A DNA stretch of 64,000 nt from Anaerocolumna sp. AGMB13025 (GCF_029689925.1 NZ_CP121445.1:5502501-5566500), one strand, 5' to 3'; counted from the first letter of the stretch, positions 17,399 to 26,682 are shown. Made by a program: numbers and translations. The notes: a model not told the origin generated them from the letters alone.

Positions 17399-17467
17399 AT
17401 TACAAATGTCAGGGAAATTTATTATTGGTAAATTTTTCTTGACATTTGTAATTTTTTCTAATATACT
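17399..17467 (+). promoter_or_regulatory. Terminator of the Rrf2 gene fused to the metY promoter
   Basis: A 13-pair stem ATTACAAATGTCA / TGACATTTGTAAT (17399-17411 and 17440-17452) with T-run ends the regulator gene. The right arm itself contains the -35 box TTGACA (17439-17444), with TATACT 17 bp on (17462-17467). The AT-rich inverted repeat covering the -35 is also a plausible repressor site. Confidence 0.7.
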
Positions 17468-17531
17468 CATTTCATAGTATTCATAGTCATTTAGTAGGTT
17501 ATTCATTTCATTAGAAAGGTGGTATCATTTT

Positions 17532-18815
17532 ATGGAGAAACATACTCTAAAATTTGAAACTCTTCAACTTCATGTAGGTCAGGAACAGCCTGATTCGGCT
17601 ACGGACGCACGCTGTGTGCCTATTTACCAGACTTCCTCCTATGTATTTGCAAATTCTGCCCAGGCAGCTGCTCGTTTTGGTTTATCGGAAGGCGGAAATA
17701 TATATACGCGCATTATGAATCCAACCACGGATGTTTTTGAACAGCGTATTGCTGCTTTAGAAGGCGGTGTGGCTGCTTTGGCTACCGCTTCTGGTTCTGC
17801 TGCCATTACTTATGCCATTCAAAACATTGCACATGCCGGGGACCACATTGTTTCTGCCAATACGATTTATGGCGGAACTTATAATTTATTTGCTCATACT
17901 TTTAAAGAATATGGAATCACCACCACTTTTGTGAATGCAGATGAAGAAGGCAGTTTTGAGAGTGCCATCAAACCTAATACAAAAGCTATTTTTATTGAAA
18001 GCCTCGGAAATCCCAACTCTAGTATTATTGACATTGCAGCAGTAGCTGATATTGCACATAAGAACGGTATTCCTCTTATTGTAGACAATACCTTTGCAAC
18101 CCCTTATCTGCTTCGTCCGATTGAATACGGTGCCGATATTATTGTTCATTCTGCTACCAAGTTTATTGGCGGACATGGAACTTCCATCGGCGGTGTTATT
18201 ATCGACTCCGGTAAATTTGACTGGGCTGCTTCCGGCAAATTCCCTTACCTTACCGAACCTAATCCCAGCTATCACGGCATCAGTTTTACCAGTGCCATCG
18301 GTGCTGCCGCTTATATTGTAAAAGCCCGGGTTACTTTATTAAGAGATACCGGAGCTACTTTAAGCCCGTTTAATTCTTTCTTATTTTTACAAGGTTTGGA
18401 GACTTTATCTCTTCGTGTGGAACGCCATGTAGAAAACACCATAAAAGTAGTAGAATTCTTAAAATCCCATCCTCAGGTTGAAAGTGTAAATCATCCCTCC
18501 TTACCGGATAATCCATATCACGATTTGTATAACAGATATTTTCCTAATGGCGGCAGCTCTATCTTCACCTTCGAAATTAAGGGAGGCGCAAAAGAGGCCC
18601 AGGAATTCATTGATAAATTAGAGATTTTCTCCTTACTTGCTAATGTTGCCGATGTGAAATCTTTAGTAATACATCCTGCAAGTACTACCCATTCCCAGAT
18701 GACCACAGAAGAATTACTTGCTTCTGGTATTAAACCGAATACCATCCGTTTATCAATTGGCATTGAGCATATCGATGATATTATCTATGATTTAAATCAG
18801 GCTCTGACTAAATAG
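17532..18815 (+). CDS. metY: O-acetylhomoserine sulfhydrylase (aminocarboxypropyltransferase)
   Basis: 427 residues, normal for MetY of the Cys/Met-metabolism PLP family. Seen: the ETLQLHVGQ start, TRIMNPTTDVFEQRIAALEGG (~60-80), VDNTFATPYLLRPIEYGAD, and HSATKFIGGHG near 210 with the PLP lysine. Makes homocysteine from O-acetylhomoserine and sulfide (or methanethiol), a direct sulfide-fixing route. AAAGGTGG precedes the ATG. It follows the Rrf2 regulator with its own promoter; repression by that regulator when cysteine or clusters are ample is the likely control. Confidence 0.94.
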   Translation: MEKHTLKFETLQLHVGQEQPDSATDARCVPIYQTSSYVFANSAQAAARFGLSEGGNIYTRIMNPTTDVFEQRIAALEGGVAALATASGSAAITYAIQNIAHAGDHIVSANTIYGGTYNLFAHTFKEYGITTTFVNADEEGSFESAIKPNTKAIFIESLGNPNSSIIDIAAVADIAHKNGIPLIVDNTFATPYLLRPIEYGADIIVHSATKFIGGHGTSIGGVIIDSGKFDWAASGKFPYLTEPNPSYHGISFTSAIGAAAYIVKARVTLLRDTGATLSPFNSFLFLQGLETLSLRVERHVENTIKVVEFLKSHPQVESVNHPSLPDNPYHDLYNRYFPNGGSSIFTFEIKGGAKEAQEFIDKLEIFSLLANVADVKSLVIHPASTTHSQMTTEELLASGIKPNTIRLSIGIEHIDDIIYDLNQALTK

Positions 18816-18888
18816 TAAATCAGGATCAAGTCGTAATAAGGCATTAATTAATTAACCAGCCATTTACCAGCTTTTTATAATACCTTCT

Positions 18889-18976
18889 AAAAAAGTGCCG
18901 CCTAAATATTAACTGTAAATTACTTGTGAGGAATGCACAAGTTCAACAACAGTATATTTTGGCGGCATCTTTTTTA
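18889..18976. terminator. Bidirectional terminator between metY and the lipoprotein gene
   Basis: Outer stem AAAAAAGTGCCGCC / GGCGGCATCTTTTTT with inner pairs ACTGT / ACAGT and ACTTGTG / CACAAGT. It overlaps the final codon of the convergent lipoprotein gene. Confidence 0.85.
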
Positions 18977-19738
18977 TTTACTCTTAAGTTCCACAAAATC
19001 ATCCAGCAGAGCATCGAATTTATACATAGCACTTCCGTCAATGGCTACATAAAACAGCCCTACGCTTCTTGATTTTTCTCCGTCGTCTGTATAAACATTA
19101 ATACCATAACAATCCTTACCCTTTATATTTGTATTCCAATCATCATATATTATTTTATACTCTATTAAATCTGCAGAAAGCCCTAAGTCTTTTGAAGATA
19201 CTTTACTCAACTGAGCCAGTGCATCTTCTTTACTAAAACCCATGTCTGCCGTATTTTGGTTTTCCTCTTCTGATTTTGGTTCCGTATAAAGCGGGTGGTC
19301 AGAGAAAGGCGCCGTACTTCCGTCTGTATTCAGACACAATAACTCACCGCTTCCTTTGCTGACAAGTACGTCAGGCTTTATGGGACCATCACTGTCACTG
19401 ATCTGATATTCATAATAATCGGTATTATCAATCTTTATATCATCTTTAACCAGTTCAAAGTAATATCCCCGTTCTCCTATAATGTCCTGAATTTTATTTA
19501 TGGCTTCGTTTTCACTTAGAAAATCATTATCGGAGGTGGTATCCGTCTGATCTGTTGTTTCACCATCAGTTATGGTATCCTTTGTATCCTCAGTCGGCTG
19601 AACCGGGGTTATGGTAGGGGTTACTGTTGCTTCGGTTGTATTATCCGTTTTATCTTCCTCTTTTTTCCGGCAGGCTGTAAAAAGCATGCAGACAGCCAGT
19701 AAGCAAATACAGGTTATTATCATTCGTTTTTTAATCAT
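18974..19738 (-). CDS. Lipoprotein of unknown function
   Basis: 254 residues. Signal with lipobox LFTAC, then a ~45-residue Thr/Asp-rich linker (TEATVTPTITPVQPTEDTK), then a ~170-residue globular part. The latter holds two similar blocks that each start with a short helix rich in EA and K (ENEAINKIQDII, SKEDALAQLSKV) followed by beta strands (YYEYQISDSDG, CYGINVYTDDG). This suggests two PepSY-like repeats, by pattern only. Membrane-anchored on the outside; role unknown. GGAGAG precedes the ATG. Confidence 0.72.
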   Translation of the reverse strand: MIKKRMIITCICLLAVCMLFTACRKKEEDKTDNTTEATVTPTITPVQPTEDTKDTITDGETTDQTDTTSDNDFLSENEAINKIQDIIGERGYYFELVKDDIKIDNTDYYEYQISDSDGPIKPDVLVSKGSGELLCLNTDGSTAPFSDHPLYTEPKSEEENQNTADMGFSKEDALAQLSKVSSKDLGLSADLIEYKIIYDDWNTNIKGKDCYGINVYTDDGEKSRSVGLFYVAIDGSAMYKFDALLDDFVELKSK

Positions 19739-19806
19739 AATCTCTCCAATTCTAAAGAAAACTGTTTCGTTATATATTTAATCCTAAGGTCTAGCGCCGT
19801 TCTCTC

Positions 19807-20412
19807 TTATATGGTTACACCTAAAGCTCTTAAATCCTCCACTGCCTTGTTAAATTCCGTAACCTGAATTGTATGAAAACCAAAAACCTTTGCAGCTTCT
19901 AAATTATTCCCATTGTCATCTAAGAATACGGCTTCTTTCGGGTTTATACCGTATTTATCAATCAATGCCTGATAGATTTCCGGTTCAGGTTTTATATAAT
20001 TGACTTCATATGAAATTACACCGCCGTCTGCATGTGGAATGAATTTAAAGTGTTCTTTGGCATATTCGAAATTGGTTCTTCCGTAGTTTGATAACAGATA
20101 AACGTTATATCCGTTTTTCTTTAGATTCTTTACAAACTCTTCTGAATAAGAGTATTCTGTAACTGTCTTGTAACTGTTTTTAAAAAAAGAAGTTATCTCT
20201 TCGGTCAGTTCAGGGTCATATCCACAGCATATTTTAGTTATTTCCTCATCACTTAATGCCCCTCTGTCAAACTCATTCCAGGTCTTACTAAGAACAGTGG
20301 CATTGCTTAACCGGCGTAATGTTTCTTCATCATATCCGCATCCATTCAGGTAACCCTTCCAATCAAAATTGGCTAACACCTGACCGATATCAAGTACTAT
20401 TGTTTTTATCAT
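19807..20412 (-). CDS. HAD-superfamily hydrolase (subfamily IA)
   Basis: 201 residues. Motif I is LDIGQVLANFDW (Asp nucleophile at ~8), motif II LLSNYGRTNF near 105, a Lys in INYIKPEPEIYQ near 145, and motif IV FLDDNGNNLEAA near 165. The DIGQV form is typical of the IA variant-3 group that includes small phosphatases. The substrate cannot be read from the sequence. AGGAGG precedes the ATG. It is 68 bp downstream of no other gene on its strand; the upstream side is a long low-complexity stretch. Confidence 0.85.
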   Translation of the reverse strand: MIKTIVLDIGQVLANFDWKGYLNGCGYDEETLRRLSNATVLSKTWNEFDRGALSDEEITKICCGYDPELTEEITSFFKNSYKTVTEYSYSEEFVKNLKKNGYNVYLLSNYGRTNFEYAKEHFKFIPHADGGVISYEVNYIKPEPEIYQALIDKYGINPKEAVFLDDNGNNLEAAKVFGFHTIQVTEFNKAVEDLRALGVTI

Positions 20413-20444
20413 AGCATCCTCCTAATATATAATTAATGTCGATA

Positions 20445-20700
20445 ATATTCTCATTATGTAATTTCTTCCTATGACTCTTTCTAGATTATTTCTATGTAAT
20501 TTCTTTCTATAATTTTTTTCTATGGTTCTGTTCTTTCTATGTTAATTTCTTTCTATGTATTTCTTTTCTATGACTCTTTCTATGTAATTTCTTTCTATGG
20601 CTCTACTATGTTAATTTCTTTCTATAAATTTTTTTCTATGGTTCTTTCTATGTTAATTTCTTTCTATGGTTCTTACTATGTAATTTTTTGTTATTCTTAT
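20445..20700. repeat. Low-complexity degenerate repeat of TTTCTATG
   Basis: About fifteen imperfect copies of a TTTCTATGNNAATTTC-like motif upstream of the HAD gene, nearly free of G and C. Open frames across it encode only FY/S-rich peptides. Confidence 0.75.
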
Positions 20701-20989
20701 ATATATGCTTCTCTCTATTTTATTTTTAATGTAATTCTTATAATGCAAATAAGTTCATTTCAAGGCATATGATCCTAACTTCCTCTTAACACCTATTGAC
20801 TTATCTATTTCATAAGTTGTAGGAGATATCAATGCAATTCGGACCACTATAAGGATTATAACATTAGCGGCAAACTCAATCAAGTCTCATCTTTATATAT
20901 CAGCGATGATACCTTCCTTTTAATCATCGTGCTTAACCTGCAGGGAGTGCTTTTATTTTACAGGGTAGTTCTGAGAACTTTCTGTAAAA
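20701..20989. other. Spacer, no gene seen
   Basis: Contains, just before the repeat at 20990, a hairpin TTTTACAG / CTGTAAAA around AGTTCT / AGAACT, possibly an extension of that repeat. Confidence 0.4.
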
Positions 20990-21137
20990 GAACAAAGAGT
21001 CTGGCTCGCCAGACTCTAGCGCTGACGCACTGTCACGACAGTGACAATCTTCCTTAAGTGCGTCATGCGCATCCTGCCTGGAAGGCTTTTTTATTGCATA
21101 GGTAAGTTCGAAGATGTTTCCTATGCAATAAAAAAAA
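20990..21137. repeat. Family T structured repeat, copy A (after the GH127 gene)
   Basis: 148 bp from GAACAAAGAGTCTGG to the A-run. In order: perfect hairpin AGAGTCTGGC / GCCAGACTCT; a long stem GCGCTGACGCAC / GTGCGTCATGCGC enclosing CACTGTC / GACAGTG; GCCTGGAAGGC followed by six T; and a 16-pair end hairpin TTTTTTATTGCATAGG / CCTATGCAATAAAAAA. Almost identical copies are at 26303 and 26860. The right end coincides with the T-tract of the GH127 terminator. Confidence 0.95.
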
Positions 21138-21173
21138 CTTCAGAAAATCCTTGTTACCGATTTTCTGAAGTTT
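21130..21173 (-). terminator. Terminator of the GH127 gene
   Basis: 15-pair stem AAACTTCAGAAAATC / GATTTTCTGAAGTTT, followed by eight T on the minus strand; repeat copy A begins in this T-run. Confidence 0.88.
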
Positions 21174-21213
21174 AAACTTAGCTTAGTATATGTTATCAAT
21201 GACAAGGCACAGT

Positions 21214-23160
21214 TTATTCTATATTAGTTCCTTCCAGCTTTACCCATACCATCATTTCTCCAGGCTTTCTGTTTGCCCAGGCATAGTATGGAATCCATTT
21301 TAATATCTTCTTTTCGTAAACCGGCTCCGAATAAGGTTGATATAAGGTATCCTCATTCCAGCCGGTATCTGTAAGCTTTTTCCCTTCACAGGTTAAGGTG
21401 ATAATACCTTTTAATAACTCCGGCTCATATTGTTCTTTAAATACCGTATCTTTGCTTATGTGAATCCGGTGTAATTCATTCCCGTTATCAGCTTCTTCCA
21501 GACAGTAGATGACAGGACCTCTGGATACTGCTGTTTTACCCAGGTCTTCACGTACTTTGGGGTTAGCCTGAATCAGTAATGTCTCCATCTTAAACTTGCA
21601 GATGATTTCGTCTGCCCTGCTCCACTTTCGGTTCAGATAGAGATATCCTTTTATCGGTGCCTTATGAATTCTTTCGCCATTAACCGAAATTTCATAGTCT
21701 CTGCACCAGTCGGGAATCCGGACGGCAAAGTCAAAGGCCGATTCCGTATCTGTATTAAATGTGATTTTAACGGTACCCTTCCACGGATATTCCGTTTCCA
21801 CATTAACCGACAACTTATTTCCATGGATAGCTGTATTGATTTCACCTCCTATATACAGATTCATGAAAAATATATCGTCTGTAAGAGTATAGGCATAACT
21901 TCCAATTGAAGATAATAACCTGGCTATATTAGGCGGGCAGCAGGCACAGCCAAACCATTTCTGACGTTCCACTTTTACGTGTTTCTTATTCTGATCTTTC
22001 TCCGAGGCTTCCGGCAGAACTTCTAAAGGATTGACATAGAAAAATTTTGTTCCATCCAACGACATTCCGCTGATGGCTCCGTTAAATAAAACCCTTTCCA
22101 TCACGTTGGTATATTTACTGTCTTTCGTCAATTCAAACATTCTTCTGGCAAAGAAAATGAGACCGATTGACGCACAGGTTTCCCCATATACCGTATCATT
22201 CGGCAGATCATAATCAAAGGTAAAGGCCTCTCCGTAATACGTAGCACCAATGGCACCGGTCACGTACATTTGCTTTGCGGTAATATTATTCCACAGACGT
22301 TCACATACCTGCATCAGTTCCTGATCATTTGTTTCCTTTGCCACCGCTGCCATACCACTATAGAGATACACCGCTCTTACCGCGTGACCTTCGGCTTTAT
22401 CCTGAAATCTTACTTCTTTGCCGGCCTGGTAATACTGATACTTTACATTACTGTCTTTCCAATAGAAATTATTTTGATTCTTTTGATTTTCTATCTCAAA
22501 GTAAAGCGGTTCTTTGCCGCGTTCTTCAATAAAATATTTTGCCAAAGCCAGATGTTTTTCATCCTTTGTCACTTCATAAAGCCTTACTAAAGCCATCTCA
22601 ATTACTTCATGTCCCGGATAGCCTCTTAACTTGCCCTGTTCAGTTCCAAATATCCGGTCAACACAGTCTATGTAGCGGATTGCTGCCTCTAGCAGTTTTG
22701 TCTTGCCCGTTGCCTGGTAATACACGACTGCTGCTTCTGTCATGTGTCCAAGGCAATATAATTCATGATTATCTTTTAAATTAGTAAACCGTTTATCCAA
22801 CCCATTGATAATATAGTAGGTATTTAAATATCCGTCGGTTTGTTGAGCCCCACAAATATCGTCTATAGCACCATCCGCAGTTTTTTCAAGCTCTGAGTCG
22901 GGATGCCACATCAGGGAATAACCTACCGCCTCCAGCCATTTGTATACATCACTGTCCTGGAATACATAGCCCTTAAAGTCACCTGTAATTTTACCAGCCG
23001 CAATCCTAAAGTTCTGCATACAATAACTGGGCTCGGCTCCTTCTATACGGTCATTTAAGGCTTCCCACTGATAAGGTATCACATAATCCCGTATCAAATC
23101 CATATAGCCGCTGAAAAACCTGTCTTTTATTTCTATTTCTTTCATAGATAATAATTTCAT
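21214..23160 (-). CDS. Beta-L-arabinofuranosidase, GH127 (DUF1680)
   Basis: 648 residues, the normal length. N-terminal alpha/alpha barrel (~1-430) and C-terminal beta domains. The catalytic zinc site is recognisable: VYGETCASIG near 330 (acid/base-side Glu and first Cys) and WFGCACCPPNIARLL near 415 (two more Cys). No signal peptide, so it acts inside the cell on imported arabino-oligosaccharides. The ATG follows GAGGTTAAT, which belongs to a family L repeat. A divergently placed AraC regulator starts ~515 bp away and is the likely controller. The gene is bracketed by a family L repeat upstream and a family T repeat downstream. Confidence 0.92.
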   Translation of the reverse strand: MKLLSMKEIEIKDRFFSGYMDLIRDYVIPYQWEALNDRIEGAEPSYCMQNFRIAAGKITGDFKGYVFQDSDVYKWLEAVGYSLMWHPDSELEKTADGAIDDICGAQQTDGYLNTYYIINGLDKRFTNLKDNHELYCLGHMTEAAVVYYQATGKTKLLEAAIRYIDCVDRIFGTEQGKLRGYPGHEVIEMALVRLYEVTKDEKHLALAKYFIEERGKEPLYFEIENQKNQNNFYWKDSNVKYQYYQAGKEVRFQDKAEGHAVRAVYLYSGMAAVAKETNDQELMQVCERLWNNITAKQMYVTGAIGATYYGEAFTFDYDLPNDTVYGETCASIGLIFFARRMFELTKDSKYTNVMERVLFNGAISGMSLDGTKFFYVNPLEVLPEASEKDQNKKHVKVERQKWFGCACCPPNIARLLSSIGSYAYTLTDDIFFMNLYIGGEINTAIHGNKLSVNVETEYPWKGTVKITFNTDTESAFDFAVRIPDWCRDYEISVNGERIHKAPIKGYLYLNRKWSRADEIICKFKMETLLIQANPKVREDLGKTAVSRGPVIYCLEEADNGNELHRIHISKDTVFKEQYEPELLKGIITLTCEGKKLTDTGWNEDTLYQPYSEPVYEKKILKWIPYYAWANRKPGEMMVWVKLEGTNIE

Positions 23161-23372
23161 ATTAACCTCTATTCTTGCGCACGCTCTTTGCGCATACTAT
23201 GTTTGTGGTTCACAAGCATAAACTTGCAGTTGAAAAATTTATTTTTTAACCTAACTCCCATTGCATAACACATCGGCGAGCAGATGTGTTACTGCCACAT
23301 ATAAAAGGTTGCAAGAATCAATAAGTGGCATCCTCTCATTCATAATATTTTCTTTCAACCCAACTCCTATCT
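23161..23372 (-). repeat. Family L leader repeat, copy 2 (modules Y and X), before the GH127 gene
   Basis: Module Y (23163-23258) matches copy 1, including AATAGAGGTTAA before the ATG. Upstream lies module X: stem 1 GGTTGCAAGAA (23307-23317) with TTCTTTCAACC (23350-23360), and stem 2 TAACACATC (23266-23274) with GATGTGTTA (23283-23291). The constant linkers are TTGCA and ACTGCCAC. The stems differ in sequence from those of the copies at 35149 and 62894. Confidence 0.88.
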
Positions 23373-23676
23373 TTGTACTCTGCCATATTCAGGCATTTAA
23401 CCTATTTGTTTGCAATGCTGCTGAAATAACACCACCCATTTTAGAAATACAAAGTTTCCATTTCCCATATAGACTCAATTTTACTATAATTCTTTTAGTG
23501 CTTTTAAAAAATATTGACCTCTCTCTACTTCCATGCTACAGTAATTGAGAGAGTGCTGTAACAGATGAATAAGAAGACTATAGAAACGCTGATATTCCTT
23601 TGTTATAGATAAATAATATAATAATTATTATATCGATACAACTCCCCATATTATTAAAAAGGTGGTCATATCCCAT

Positions 23677-24573
23677 ATGTTGTACTTAGTAAGCAATGTA
23701 AAATATCCCATTCAATATCATACCAGCGGTAATCTTACAAACAATAATCATTTTGTTCATCCTGACCGAATCCTGGATTCCCATGTCTTAATTATCGTTC
23801 GTAAAGGCATTCTGCATATCCATCAGGACGGTAACAATTACGAGGTGGGACCAAACCAGTTTATTGTCCTGTTTGCAGGCAAACACCACTATGGATATAA
23901 ACCCAGTAATGGTCCTCTGTCATATTATTGGACTCATTTTTCGATACAGGACCCGGATTTTAACTATTACAGTCCCTCCAGCTTAAAAAGGGACCTGGAA
24001 ATTTGGAATGCCGGTCCAGCCCAGACTCCGTTAGCCATGACAAAATATATCCTGCCAGAATATGGTTCTCTTGCAGAGAATAACCGTTCCTCCCTTTATT
24101 TCGTACAGTTACTAGATACTGCAAAAAGGGAAAATTACGCTCCAACATACCGCTGTCACTATATTCTTAGCTTTTTACTGTTGGAATTAAGTACAGAAGC
24201 TCTTTTTATACCGGATCTCACCATGCATAACATTCCGGCTGCCATTGTAAACATAATCGAATGGATCCGCCTTAATTATAATGAATCCCTGTCTGTACAG
24301 GGTCTGTCCGAACTCTTTGGTTATAATCCTACTTATCTTTCCAGCCTCTTCAAAAAATACACCGGCTATCCCTTAATCAGCTATATAAACCATACCAGAA
24401 TAGCCATCTCCAAGAACCTTCTGACCAATGATATAACACTGAAGATAGGCACCATAGGAAAATTATGCGGTTACGGGGATGAAAAACTATTTATGAAGGT
24501 ATTTAAAAAAATCGAAGGGATAACTCCAACGCAATATCGCAATACCTTTTCTAATAAATATTTCAACAAATAA
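23677..24573 (+). CDS. AraC-family transcriptional regulator
   Basis: About 298 residues from the ATG at 23677 (a GTG at 23662 is the alternative; GGTGG lies 11 bases before the ATG). N-terminal cupin sensor (~1-140; HPDRILDSHVLIIVRKGILHI, GPNQFIVLFAGKHHYG), then two helix-turn-helix units (LSVQGLSELFGYNPTYLSSLFKKYTG near 210; KIGTIGKLCGYGDEKLFMKVFKK near 265) and the ending EGITPTQYR. Binds a sugar or related ligand and activates nearby genes. The position opposite the GH127 gene suggests control of arabinoside use. Confidence 0.9.
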   Translation: MLYLVSNVKYPIQYHTSGNLTNNNHFVHPDRILDSHVLIIVRKGILHIHQDGNNYEVGPNQFIVLFAGKHHYGYKPSNGPLSYYWTHFSIQDPDFNYYSPSSLKRDLEIWNAGPAQTPLAMTKYILPEYGSLAENNRSSLYFVQLLDTAKRENYAPTYRCHYILSFLLLELSTEALFIPDLTMHNIPAAIVNIIEWIRLNYNESLSVQGLSELFGYNPTYLSSLFKKYTGYPLISYINHTRIAISKNLLTNDITLKIGTIGKLCGYGDEKLFMKVFKKIEGITPTQYRNTFSNKYFNK

Positions 24574-24591
24574 TCGAATCAGGCTTTTGAC

Positions 24592-24652
24592 AAAAACAGC
24601 ATTGGGCTTTATGAGAAAAGCTACTTTCTGCATAATGTCCAATGCTGTTTTA
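24592..24652. terminator. Bidirectional terminator between the AraC and ABC-F genes
   Basis: 13-pair stem AAAACAGCATTGG / CCAATGCTGTTTT with a ~35-nt loop, serving two convergent genes. Confidence 0.75.
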
Positions 24653-24674
24653 TCTAAATACAAAACCGCTGTTA

Positions 24675-26207
24675 TTAATCGAAATCTATCCGTTTTAACC
24701 CCTGCCTGGTTAATTCATATACAGTGGTTGCCACCTCTTCAATATACTTTCTATCATGAGTAATACTAATAATAGTACCTTTGTACTCCGATAAAACACC
24801 CCGGATGACCGGATTGGATAACGGGCTTAAATTTCTTGTTGGTTCGTCTAATATCAGTACATTACAGCCATCCAGAATCAGTTTCAGCAATATTAGTTTT
24901 GCTTTCTGACCACCGCTTAATTCACCGATTTTATGCTCCATCTCTTCCCTGGTAAACTTCATTCCGCCCATAAAAGTAAATGCTTTTGTTATATCTTCTT
25001 TCCTGCCGCTGCTAACTAAAAAATCCACCGGGTTCATGGTATAATCAAGAATCTCCTCATAATTTTGAGGCATGTAACCCGCTTTTATATCTCTTCGGCT
25101 TAATAATTCCTTTACAATTCCATGAAGGAAGGTCGTTTTACCAGTGCCGTTATCTCCAATTATGGCAACATGTTCAGGTCCAATAACCCGAAGGAAGAGA
25201 TTTTCAGCTAATACCCTATCTTCCCCTTCATTCCTGACCTTTAAGACCTCCAAGGAATACTCCAGGATTTTTTTACCATTGGGTATCTGAGTTCCTTCGG
25301 GAAAATCAAAGAGTATTGCTTCCTCCACATCGGGTATCTCCAAAAACTCCTCAGCCTTTTTCTCGATACGTTTCTCCTGAGATAATAGGTTCTTCATCTT
25401 CTTTTTTAACAACCTGCCACCGGCCGGATTACCTCTTGAAATATTATCCTGCTGACTGTCCACTTTGTTGTAAATCTGCTGCCAGCGCTGCATCTTGCTT
25501 TTATAATCTTCTCTTTGCTTTCTGGCAACCATCTCCTGTTTTTTCAGACCGCTTAATCGTTTCTGCGCATATTCCTCATAACTCATATAGGCAACGGTAT
25601 AGTGGGGCTCTGTTTTCCGCTTTACCTGTTCCAGATGAATAATGATATTAGCAGTATTTTCAATCATGGCTTCATCATGGGATACATATATAATGGGGCA
25701 TTTTGTGTTATTGATAAATTCCTCTAGCCATAACAGGGTACTGATATCCAAATCATTGGTCGGTTCATCCATTAAAAGAACATCTGGTTCCTCCGCCAGC
25801 AATTTAATTAGCCGAAGTTTTACCTTTTCCCCGCCGGATAGTGTTTTTATTAACTGGCTGCTGTTAAAGATTGACGGTTCGAGATTCATAGTCCAGATAC
25901 CAGGATCGGAACAACTGTATAGATCCACCTCTGCCAAAAACTCCTGGACAGTACAGTTTAACCACTTTTCCTCCATTTCCTGTTCCAGATAACCCATTTT
26001 ATTATGACCCAGTATCTGCCCTGAATAATCACAATAGTTTTCTAATAATTCTTTACTATAAATAAATTTAAGCAGCGTACTCTTGCCGTTTCCTTCTTCC
26101 CCTATAATTACAGCCTTGTCTCCTTGATTCAGTGTAAAATTAAAGTCCTTTATTAATAAACGGCTATCTTCTTTTTTTGATATAGTCACATTCTTAATAT
26201 CTAACAT
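24675..26207 (-). CDS. ABC-F ATPase, probable ribosome-protection (antibiotic resistance) type
   Basis: About 510 residues from the ATG at 26207 (AAGGAA upstream). Two ATPase domains and no membrane helices. First: GEEGNGKST, LSGGEKVKLRL, VLLMDEPTNDLD. Second: GDNGTGKTT, LSGGQKAKLIL, VLILDEPTRNLSP. The ~90-residue basic linker (~205-300; QREDYKSKMQRWQQIYNKV, GGRLLKKKMKNLLSQEKR) reaches the peptidyl-transferase centre in Vga/Lsa/CplR-like proteins. Size and linker fit that group rather than housekeeping EttA or Uup. An upstream leader peptide plus terminator, typical of inducible members, supports a resistance role (pleuromutilin, lincosamide or streptogramin A class). Substrate inferred, not shown. 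Confidence 0.85.
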   Translation of the reverse strand: MLDIKNVTISKKEDSRLLIKDFNFTLNQGDKAVIIGEEGNGKSTLLKFIYSKELLENYCDYSGQILGHNKMGYLEQEMEEKWLNCTVQEFLAEVDLYSCSDPGIWTMNLEPSIFNSSQLIKTLSGGEKVKLRLIKLLAEEPDVLLMDEPTNDLDISTLLWLEEFINNTKCPIIYVSHDEAMIENTANIIIHLEQVKRKTEPHYTVAYMSYEEYAQKRLSGLKKQEMVARKQREDYKSKMQRWQQIYNKVDSQQDNISRGNPAGGRLLKKKMKNLLSQEKRIEKKAEEFLEIPDVEEAILFDFPEGTQIPNGKKILEYSLEVLKVRNEGEDRVLAENLFLRVIGPEHVAIIGDNGTGKTTFLHGIVKELLSRRDIKAGYMPQNYEEILDYTMNPVDFLVSSGRKEDITKAFTFMGGMKFTREEMEHKIGELSGGQKAKLILLKLILDGCNVLILDEPTRNLSPLSNPVIRGVLSEYKGTIISITHDRKYIEEVATTVYELTRQGLKRIDFD

Positions 26208-26302
26208 TAGATTCCTTCTTTCTCTTTTCAATTATATCCGCTAATTTAATATCTTTGTATCCATTCTCCCACCTCCAGTTAAGTAAAAATATTCTCGTGG
26301 CA

Positions 26303-26448
26303 GAACAAAGAGTCTGGCTCGCCAGACTCTAGCGCTGACGCACTGTCACGACAGTGACAATCTTCTTAAGTGCGTCATGCGCATCCTGCCTGGAAGGCTT
26401 TTTTATTGCATAGGTAAGTTCGAAGAAGTTTCCTATGCAATAAAAAAA
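26303..26448. repeat. Family T structured repeat, copy B (between attenuator and ABC-F gene)
   Basis: 146 bp, one base shorter than copy A in the CTTCTTAAG segment and otherwise nearly identical. Its A-run is the T-tract of the leader terminator at 26441-26468, so an ABC-F transcript that passes the terminator must include the whole repeat in its 5' leader. Confidence 0.95.
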
Positions 26449-26468
26449 CACTTCCCTAAGAAAGTGTT
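26441..26468 (-). terminator. Leader terminator (attenuator) of the ABC-F gene
   Basis: AACACTT / AAGTGTT seven-pair stem with loop TCTTAGGG, followed by seven T on the minus strand. Loop TAGGG can pair with CCCTA 26 nt upstream inside the small leader frame, giving a possible antiterminator. Confidence 0.75.
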
Positions 26469-26483
26469 ATCCTGATAAACCAA

Positions 26484-26513
26484 TTAATGTAGGGGATCTG
26501 TTAAGCAGATCAT
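26484..26513 (-). CDS. Nine-codon leader peptide, candidate drug sensor
   Basis: ATG to TAA encodes MICLTDPLH. A weak AGGG ribosome site lies seven bases upstream. The frame covers the hairpin GATCTG / CAGATC and the CCCTA segment and ends 16 nt before the terminator stem. A stalled ribosome here would change which stem forms. Such short leader peptides are known before vmlR, lsa- and msr-type genes. Function inferred from position only. Confidence 0.5.
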   Translation of the reverse strand: MICLTDPLH

Positions 26514-26571
26514 TACTTACCCTAAATAAATAAAATTTTACGAAAGAAGTCATATGACAAAGTTATTCTGA

Positions 26572-26682
26572 TTATCTTAATACCCTGCAAAGAAGATTTC
26601 CATCCGTACTGTTTATGCGAATAAAGCTTTCTATTTTAAATGAAGTATTTAACTTGTTGTTTTTATTCTTTAAAATCATCAT
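26572..26682 (-). CDS. 36-residue small protein at the head of the ABC-F leader
   Basis: Starts MMILKNKNNKLNTSF and ends LLCRVLR. GAGGCGG lies five bases before the first ATG, a good site. Basic, one cysteine, no signal or membrane helix; I recognise no family. It is the first frame after the promoter and may be a second regulatory leader peptide or an independent peptide. Confidence 0.5.
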   Translation of the reverse strand: MMILKNKNNKLNTSFKIESFIRINSTDGNLLCRVLR

